Made by a program: the position numbers and the translations under genes
NCBI GenBank assembly: GCA_934565775.1
Contig: CAKTIN010000065.1
Span: forward strand, 1-10,846
DNA from: an uncultured Oscillospiraceae bacterium
Lineage (GTDB): Bacteria > Bacillota > Clostridia > Oscillospirales > Oscillospiraceae
Direction: 5' to 3'
Length of the DNA stretch: 10,846 nucleotides
Shown here: positions 4,938 to 10,846 of the stretch, piece after piece
How positions within the stretch are numbered: the first letter of the stretch is position 1
Layout: every line of letters begins with the position of its first letter
The notes under the pieces: generated by a model
The model's input: the letters and a program-made list of their open reading frames with translations, nothing else
Database searches by the model: none
Told to the model about the DNA's origin: nothing

Positions 4938-7900
4938 ATGATGAAGAAATTCAAGCGAATCCTATCCATTCTGCTGATTTTCTGTATGCTTTTCTCACTT
5001 GTTCCGGCTGCCGGAGCGAAGAGCAACGACAGGATTGCTTTTGAAGAGGCGACTCACCCGGAAGACGGTGCAGATTTGCGGCAGAGCAATGGAAAAACAG
5101 AAAAGGATGCGGATACGAGTCCTCAGTTCGCTGACACGGACGAGGTCCGGGTGTCAATCCTTCTTGAGGAGCCGTCGGTACTTGAACAGGGGTACCCGGT
5201 TGGCAGCCTGGCAGAAAATGCCGAGGCTCTGGCCAGTGCAGAGGCCCTGCGCCGGGCGCAGGACAGGGTGACGGATCAAATCTCCCGCGTGCTGGGAAGT
5301 ACGCTGGATGTGCAGTGGAATCTGACATTGGCTGCCAACGTGATCTCTGCCAATGTCCTTTATGGCCAGCTGGACGAGATTCGCGCCGTCAAGGGCGTAA
5401 AGGGTGTGCTTCTTGAGCCGCTCTATACCGTCCCGGACACGGAAGCGGACGAGCCGCAGCAGTACCTGGCTGTGGGTATGACCGGAACCCCCGGCGCGTG
5501 GGCGGCGGGCCTGACGGGCGCAGGCAGCCGTGTGGCCATCCTTGACACGGGTCTGAACGATCAGCACCAGTCCTTCAGCGAGGAAGCGTGGCGCTATGCC
5601 ATGGAGCTGAACGCCAAGGAAGAAGGACTCTCTTATGACGACTACTTGGCAAGTGTGCAGGTTCTGGACAAGGAGAAGCTGGCAGAGCTCCTGCCAAAGC
5701 TGCACGTGGCGCAGCTCATGCCGGAGTTGACTGCCGATGCCCTCTATCTCAGCGATAAGATCCCCTTCTCCTTTAACTATGCCGATCAGGGCGGCTGCAC
5801 CGACCATTCCGACGGAGTGAGCGAGCACGGCTCCCATGTGGCCGGTATTGCGGCGGCAAACCGCTATGTCCCGAATGGCGACGCTTTTGTGGAAGCGATT
5901 TCAGCGGTTAAAGCGGTGGGACAGGCGCCGGATGCCCAGATCCTCAATATGCGTGTCTTTAACGCCAAGGGCAGCGCATTTGCCAGCGACTATCTGGCGT
6001 CGATTGAGGATGCCATTCTGCTGGGCTGCGATGCGGTCAATATGTCCCTCGGCTCCGCCGCGCCCGGCTACACGCGCTATTACGACGCCTATTATGACGG
6101 CGTTTGGAAGAATGTCCTAAAGACCGACCTGGTGCTGAGCATTTCCATGGGCAACAACTACGCCTGGGCGGAGTTTGCCGGTGCAGGTGGGTACAGCTAT
6201 CTGGATACGCCGACCATGTACACGGGCGGCAGCCCCGGCAGCCGGCTTGAGGCCTTTACGGTCGCTTCCGTAAATAATGCGTCGGATATGCGGCTCTGCT
6301 TTACGGTGGGGGACTATTCCTTCAACTACTTTGAGTACCTGCCCTCCGGCGCGCCGAACGCTCCCTTTATCACGCTGGATCCCCAGGGAGAGGGCACGCA
6401 ATACGAATACCTGTATTTTGCGGATAAGGCTGGCGTCGCCGCAGACTTTGAGGGTTTGGACCTCACGGGGAAGATCGTATTTCTCCAGCAGTCTGCGGAT
6501 AATATCCCGGAAGAGGGGCTGACGTTTGCCGCGGTGCACGAGCGGCTGGCGGCGCTGGGCGCACGGGCCTATGTGATGTGCAACGCAGACCCCGGCAAGA
6601 ATTACATGATGGACCTGACCGCCTCGAGCGCTACGATCCCCGGTGTTTCCGTTTCAAAAAAAGCCGCCGGAATCGTAGAAAGCGCATCGACGGATTTGGG
6701 CGGCGGAGTCTACGGCGGGACGTTAACAGTTTTTGGATCGGAAACTGCCGTTCGTCCTTCCGACAGCGGGCAGATGAGCCGCTTCAGCTCCTGGGGGGTG
6801 CCCGGCGACCTTTCCCTTAAGCCGGAGATCACTGCGCCCGGCGGCTATATTTATTCCGTAAACGGCTCCGCAGGGCAAACCACGGGGTATGAATCCATGT
6901 CCGGCACCTCCATGGCGGCGCCACAGATCGCGGGCATGACCGCGCTTCTGGGGCAATATATCCGCGAAAACGATTTGCTGGACAAAACGGGATTGACCCA
7001 GCGGCAGCTTGTCCACAGTATGCTCATGGGCACGGCAACGCCGCTGGTTGATGAGAAAACGGGGCTGCCTTACTCCATGCTCCGGCAGGGAGCGGGCCTG
7101 GCGGACATTTCCAACGCCATTGCCTCCGGGGCCTATATCCTGGTCGATGGGCAGCCGGACGGCAAGGTCAAGGCCGAGCTGGGCGAGGATGCCAGCCGGG
7201 AGGGCGTTTATTCGGTACGCTTTACGCTGCATAATCTGACAAGCAGCGACCTTTCTTATTTCCTGAAGGCCAAAACCTACACGCAGGACTTCTTTACCCA
7301 GGAATCCAATGGCCAGCAGGCAGACTATCAGAGCTATGACCTGCGGGAACTGGAGACGGTTTTCTCTGTGCTGATTGATGGCAGCGCAGCCGAGCTGCCG
7401 GATACGGTTTACGGCCTTGATTTCGACGGAGACGGCGACGTGGATTTGGCGGACGGCCAGGCGCTGCTGGATTATACGACTGGCGCGCAGGATACAGTTT
7501 CCAATCTTGACCGCGCGGACCTGAATGGCGACGGCCGCATTACCTCTTATGACGCCCATCTATTCCTGAGCACCCTCAGCAGCCAGTCAGTGACGGTTCC
7601 AGCAAACGGAAGCGTGACCGTGGATCTGACCATTGCGTTGAGCGATGCACAGAAAGCGGCGCTGGATGCGCACTACGCCGGCGGCGCGTACATTCAGACC
7701 TACCTGCGCCTTGAGGCCCAGGCTGACGCACAGGGCGCTGTTACATCCGACCTTGGAATGCCCATATTTGCCTATTACGGTTCCTGGACGGATGCCGGAA
7801 TGTTTGACGTCGGCACGCGCAGCAGCCGCAGCACCTACGACACGGAGCATGGCGATCAGCGCACCCCGTATCTTTTGGACTGGAACTATGTTATGGTTAC

Positions 7901-10846
7901 CCGCAGAGGGCTAAACTATGACGAGTTCTCCGGCAATCCCTATGGGATTGACAACGACTATCTCCCGGACCGCTTTGCCATTACCTTTAAGGACAATACT
8001 TATATTGACGGCATCAGCTTTACGCTGATCCGCAATGCGGTGGACAGCCGCGTTCGGATCTATAATCCCGACACCGGGGATACTTACTTCAACGCCGCTA
8101 CGGGCAGCATCGATGGGGCATACCTGAATGCCAGCACCGGGAGCTGGGCAGTGGAGACAGACGAAATTTACTTCAAGCCCTTCCGTGGCAAGGATGCCAA
8201 CGGCGCTGCCCTGCCGGAAGGCACACGCGTTCGCCTTGGCTTCCAGGCCGTGCCGGAATATCCGGAATACTACACCGTTGATCGTGAGGGAACCTTCCAT
8301 ACCGATTGGAGCAAGCTTGGCAGCAGCAGCGAGCTGGGAGTGACCTTTACCATTGACGACACGGCTCCTGTCGCCACCTCCATCTCCCGCGAGATCCTGG
8401 ACGGAGAAAAGCTGCACGTCACGGTACAGGACAACCGCTATGTTGCCGCCGCCTTCCTGCTGAGCAAGGACGGTAAGCTCATCTATAGTCGCCAGATCAT
8501 AAATCAGACCGAGCTCGGCGCCAAGTCCACTGTGACCTTCGACTATAGCCAGCTGCCCGGCGATAGCTTTATGATCTGCGTGGCCGATTACGCAGGAAAT
8601 GAAACCTATTACAACGTCACGATCGATGGCCGCCCGGCCCGCCAGTATACGGAAAAGTTCCGTGGCTACCAGTCCGGCAGAGGATTCATCGCATTTGATA
8701 CGGATGTAAACAAAAATGAGGCCCGCGCATCCGAAAGCGCAAGCGCCACAGCCCACCGCCTGGTCGCCTATGCAGACGGCCGCGTCATTGCCGCAAATGG
8801 AAACGGCAGAATGGACATCTATTATGAGGAGGACAACTTCGCTGACGTTCTGACGATGGCGGACAAGGGCGGCACAAGCGCCATGCTGGATCTCTACTTC
8901 GATCCTGTCAGCGAGTCGCTCTATACCCGGATTATGCGTGTCGGCCGGGACTCCTCCCATGCGGCATATTATGCCAAAATCGATATGGAAACGGGCGAAA
9001 AGACCTATAAGGTCCTCTCCTTCTCCTGCGGCGAGGAAAAGCTGGTCCGCGTTACGGGCATCGCCCATGTGGAGGGAGACCTGTACTACTGCATAGACTA
9101 CCACAACAAAATCTATTCCTTCCATGGCCTGAATCCCGGGGAAAACGAGCTGACGCTCCTTGCAGACCCGACGCCCGGTAATACCAGCGTGAATAACATC
9201 CAGGCGTTCTGCTATGACCGGGAGGAGAAGTGCCTCTGGTGGGTCAATCCTACCACGCGGGTGCTGAATCGGATCGACCCGAAAACCGGTAAGACTGAGA
9301 CCTTCGGCACCTTTACCATCAGCCCGACAGATATCTGGCTTCCTGATTATGATGCAGACCGTGATCCTGGTCCGCACTGGTATGACCCCGTTGACCGCTT
9401 GAACGCCTTCACCCTTTCGGCAGCAAAGCTTGATCTGATGATCGGGGAGTCCAAGGAGCTGAGCTATACCTTCAAGCCGTGGAATACCTCCAACAGTAAG
9501 CTGACCTGGACGAGCGACAACGAGTCCGTTGCTGCGGTGGAGGATGGCGCGATTATCGGCATCGCTGAGGGCACTGCAACGATTACTGCTGCTTCGCAGC
9601 TTGACCCGACCAGGACGGCGACCGTTGCGGTCACCGTTAGCCCAATTGCGGTGGACGCCTATGGCGTTTTGCAAAATCCCAACGGAGAGATTTCTCTGTT
9701 CCGCTGGAACTTTGCGGAAGACGATACCCTGACGCCGGGGGTAGCCGTTGCCGGAGAGGCCCTGAAATCCGCTGCGCGTACCAAGGACGGCAGGCTTTAT
9801 ATCAACCTGGATAAGACGGTTTATGCTCTGAATTCCGAGACCGGGGAGCTTACCGCCCCTGCCGCAGACGGGGCGCATGCGTACAGCGACATGACGGCTT
9901 CGGTCACCTTCGCCAATACGATGTACGGAATTGCAGATTACACCAATCTGTATCTTTTCAACCCGGACACGAATGAAGTGCGCAGCACCTTCAATCTGAC
10001 ATCACTTATCGCTGTGCGGGGGGCTACCCGCCTGATCGGCGTTGCCTACGGCGGCTACTATGAATATGAGGACGAGGACAACGAGGCGTATTATGACGGC
10101 GAGTCCCTTTATCTGCTGGATAACCTCGGCAGCCTCTACAAAATCAACTTCTGGGAGCAGGAAGGGAAGCGCTATGCAAAGGCTGAGAGCGCATGGACGG
10201 TCGAAAACCTCGCCATTCAGCCGCGTCATATCGATGACGTGGACAACAGCTCCCTTGTCTACAACGCAGGGACTGGCAGCTTGACGCTGAGCACCTATAA
10301 CGGCGGCGTGAGCGAAGTGTATCTACTCCGGAATACGGCGAATACATGGAATGCTTTCCGCCTTGGCGCGACCGGCGATGAGACCCGCCCGCTGGCTCTG
10401 TTCTCTGCCGGGTTCCGTGCAGAAGCGCCGCAGAGCCTGCCCGTATCGGAGCCTGTCAATGCGAGCGTTCTTGCGGGAGATTGTGCAGTTGCGCTTGACA
10501 CGGCGGCGAATCGTGGGGTAAACTATGTAGTGGATCAGCAGACGGGGACAGTCACGGTTACGCTCCGGGCGTCTGAGGCGCTGACAAACGGCAAGCTGAC
10601 CCTGGAATACGATCATGAAGTGCTTACGCTGCGCAGTGTTGAGAGCGGTGCCACGCTCCTTTCCCGGAATGGCGATGTGCTGGCCTTTGCCAACCGGCTT
10701 GCACTTCAGCCGGAGGATCAAATCGTCCGGGTGGTCTTTTCCTATGCAAGCGGATCTGCGGTCACCCAATTGGCGCTGCATTTCTCGGATCTGAACGAGG
10801 CGCATACCCAGGCGGAGCGGTCGCTGCTCATTGACCTGCCCTATAC
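4938..10846 (+). CDS. Giant secreted S8 subtilisin-like (lactocepin/C5a-peptidase type) protease with dockerin and cohesin-like modules, 3' end outside window
   Basis: At least 1969 residues are in one open frame. Residues 1-27 form a signal peptide (KKFKR, hydrophobic core, cleavage probably after AGA), and 70-166 an I9-like propeptide. The S8 catalytic domain (about 190-720) has Asp203 (AILDTG), His297 (EHGSHVAG), oxyanion Asn406 (SMGNN) and Ser658 (GTSMAAP), so it should be active. A PA-like insert (about 480-585) lies between Asn and Ser. An Fn3_5-like domain (about 742-945) is interrupted by a dockerin (about 825-885) with Ca-binding loops D828/D830/D832/D834/D839 and D861/N863/D865/D872. 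Ig-like modules follow to about 1232. Beta-propeller-like repeats (about 1235-1480 and 1571-1830) flank a Big_2 domain (about 1488-1570). A cohesin-like domain (from about 1862) reaches the window edge. The architecture resembles cell-envelope proteases that cut extracellular peptides or proteins; the anchor, if any, is not visible. It has its own promoter. The protease call is secure; the substrate is unknown and propeller limits are approximate. Confidence 0.93.
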   Translation, partial: MMKKFKRILSILLIFCMLFSLVPAAGAKSNDRIAFEEATHPEDGADLRQSNGKTEKDADTSPQFADTDEVRVSILLEEPSVLEQGYPVGSLAENAEALASAEALRRAQDRVTDQISRVLGSTLDVQWNLTLAANVISANVLYGQLDEIRAVKGVKGVLLEPLYTVPDTEADEPQQYLAVGMTGTPGAWAAGLTGAGSRVAILDTGLNDQHQSFSEEAWRYAMELNAKEEGLSYDDYLASVQVLDKEKLAELLPKLHVAQLMPELTADALYLSDKIPFSFNYADQGGCTDHSDGVSEHGSHVAGIAAANRYVPNGDAFVEAISAVKAVGQAPDAQILNMRVFNAKGSAFASDYLASIEDAILLGCDAVNMSLGSAAPGYTRYYDAYYDGVWKNVLKTDLVLSISMGNNYAWAEFAGAGGYSYLDTPTMYTGGSPGSRLEAFTVASVNNASDMRLCFTVGDYSFNYFEYLPSGAPNAPFITLDPQGEGTQYEYLYFADKAGVAADFEGLDLTGKIVFLQQSADNIPEEGLTFAAVHERLAALGARAYVMCNADPGKNYMMDLTASSATIPGVSVSKKAAGIVESASTDLGGGVYGGTLTVFGSETAVRPSDSGQMSRFSSWGVPGDLSLKPEITAPGGYIYSVNGSAGQTTGYESMSGTSMAAPQIAGMTALLGQYIRENDLLDKTGLTQRQLVHSMLMGTATPLVDEKTGLPYSMLRQGAGLADISNAIASGAYILVDGQPDGKVKAELGEDASREGVYSVRFTLHNLTSSDLSYFLKAKTYTQDFFTQESNGQQADYQSYDLRELETVFSVLIDGSAAELPDTVYGLDFDGDGDVDLADGQALLDYTTGAQDTVSNLDRADLNGDGRITSYDAHLFLSTLSSQSVTVPANGSVTVDLTIALSDAQKAALDAHYAGGAYIQTYLRLEAQADAQGAVTSDLGMPIFAYYGSWTDAGMFDVGTRSSRSTYDTEHGDQRTPYLLDWNYVMVTRRGLNYDEFSGNPYGIDNDYLPDRFAITFKDNTYIDGISFTLIRNAVDSRVRIYNPDTGDTYFNAATGSIDGAYLNASTGSWAVETDEIYFKPFRGKDANGAALPEGTRVRLGFQAVPEYPEYYTVDREGTFHTDWSKLGSSSELGVTFTIDDTAPVATSISREILDGEKLHVTVQDNRYVAAAFLLSKDGKLIYSRQIINQTELGAKSTVTFDYSQLPGDSFMICVADYAGNETYYNVTIDGRPARQYTEKFRGYQSGRGFIAFDTDVNKNEARASESASATAHRLVAYADGRVIAANGNGRMDIYYEEDNFADVLTMADKGGTSAMLDLYFDPVSESLYTRIMRVGRDSSHAAYYAKIDMETGEKTYKVLSFSCGEEKLVRVTGIAHVEGDLYYCIDYHNKIYSFHGLNPGENELTLLADPTPGNTSVNNIQAFCYDREEKCLWWVNPTTRVLNRIDPKTGKTETFGTFTISPTDIWLPDYDADRDPGPHWYDPVDRLNAFTLSAAKLDLMIGESKELSYTFKPWNTSNSKLTWTSDNESVAAVEDGAIIGIAEGTATITAASQLDPTRTATVAVTVSPIAVDAYGVLQNPNGEISLFRWNFAEDDTLTPGVAVAGEALKSAARTKDGRLYINLDKTVYALNSETGELTAPAADGAHAYSDMTASVTFANTMYGIADYTNLYLFNPDTNEVRSTFNLTSLIAVRGATRLIGVAYGGYYEYEDEDNEAYYDGESLYLLDNLGSLYKINFWEQEGKRYAKAESAWTVENLAIQPRHIDDVDNSSLVYNAGTGSLTLSTYNGGVSEVYLLRNTANTWNAFRLGATGDETRPLALFSAGFRAEAPQSLPVSEPVNASVLAGDCAVALDTAANRGVNYVVDQQTGTVTVTLRASEALTNGKLTLEYDHEVLTLRSVESGATLLSRNGDVLAFANRLALQPEDQIVRVVFSYASGSAVTQLALHFSDLNEAHTQAERSLLIDLPY
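7410..7592 (+). other. Dockerin type I module encoded inside the protease gene
   Basis: Two EF-hand-like loops sit 33 residues apart, the usual spacing of a dockerin duplicate. Loop 1 is DFDGDGDVDLAD (residues 828-839) and loop 2 is DLNGDGRITSYD (861-872). Each is followed by a short helix (GQALLDYTTG and AHLFLSTL). Flanking sequence continues as an Fn3_5-like fold, ending in SVTVPANGSVTVDL just downstream. Dockerins normally bind cohesins with calcium; the partner is unknown. Confidence 0.85.
10521..10846 (+). other. Cohesin-like module at the right edge of the protease gene
   Basis: From about residue 1862 the sequence has the cohesin pattern: alternating strand GTVTVTLRA, then KLTLEYDHEVLTLRSVESG (the family pattern is a strand, YDP.VL, then V..G), then LAFAN, a VRVVFSYA strand and a LALHFSDLNE strand. 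The Pro of YDP is His here. It fits PF00963-like cohesins or the closely related carbohydrate-binding-like beta-sandwich. The domain may be incomplete at the window end. Confidence is moderate because the fold is assigned by eye. Confidence 0.6.

Noticed and set aside
4096..4941. + strand frame running from inside the DUF1576 gene to the protease start
   Set aside because: Its first half is a frame-shifted shadow of the membrane gene, it crosses two terminators, and it has no RBS of its own. Its overlap with the protease start is coincidental.
7911..9878. Long antisense open frame (about 655 codons) opposite the protease gene
   Set aside because: It lies wholly opposite a well-supported domain-bearing frame and its translation matches no family I recognise. 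Long open antisense frames are expected from GC-rich codon use.
4938..10846. CRISPR array, tRNA, rRNA, insertion sequence or phage attachment site
   Set aside because: No regularly spaced direct repeats, tRNA cloverleaf, transposase-like protein or terminal inverted repeats were seen here or elsewhere in the window.

Overview
The window looks like a chromosomal segment of a high-GC anaerobic Clostridia member, most likely a gut Oscillospiraceae/Ruminococcaceae-type Firmicute. This rests on GC-rich codon use, purine-rich Shine-Dalgarno sites (AAGGAGGA, GAAAGGAG), a clustered fhs-fchA-folD one-carbon set, a DUF1576 membrane protein, and a giant lactocepin/C5a-peptidase-like secreted protease carrying dockerin-like and cohesin-like modules. 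The taxon is inferred from this content, not proven. All genes supported here are on the + strand.

Region 1 (1-3105) is a tetrahydrofolate C1-interconversion cluster. It holds the 3' two thirds of fhs (formate-THF ligase), a small unrecognised gene (1209-1559), fchA (methenyl-THF cyclohydrolase) and folD. Together these run formate to formyl-THF, methenyl-THF and methylene-THF. The FolD has lost two of the cyclohydrolase catalytic residues (the Lys and the Gln of the Tyr/Lys/Gln/Asp set). The adjacent FchA therefore probably supplies the cyclohydrolase step, leaving FolD as a dehydrogenase.

Region 2 (3164-4477) encodes a polytopic DUF1576 membrane protein. Its two halves align without gaps over about 70 residues, so it is an internally duplicated, transporter-like protein. 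A 14-bp hairpin follows its stop codon.

Region 3 (4478-4937) is about 460 bp of intergenic DNA. It contains a GC-rich stretch that can fold into several hairpins closed by a long-range helix, a strong intrinsic terminator (4699-4738), a weaker second terminator candidate, and a near-consensus sigma-A promoter (TTGACA-17-TATCAT) that drives the next gene.

Region 4 (4938-10846, open at the right edge) is one uninterrupted reading frame of at least 1969 residues. In order it carries a signal peptide, an I9-like propeptide, an S8 subtilisin domain with D/H/N/S catalytic residues and a PA insert, and an Fn3_5-like domain interrupted by a two-repeat dockerin. After these come Ig-like modules, beta-propeller-like repeats interrupted by a Big_2 domain, and a cohesin-like domain at the window edge. 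A dockerin and a cohesin-like module on one secreted protease suggest protease-protease or surface assembly outside a classical cellulosome. This is the most interesting system in the window.
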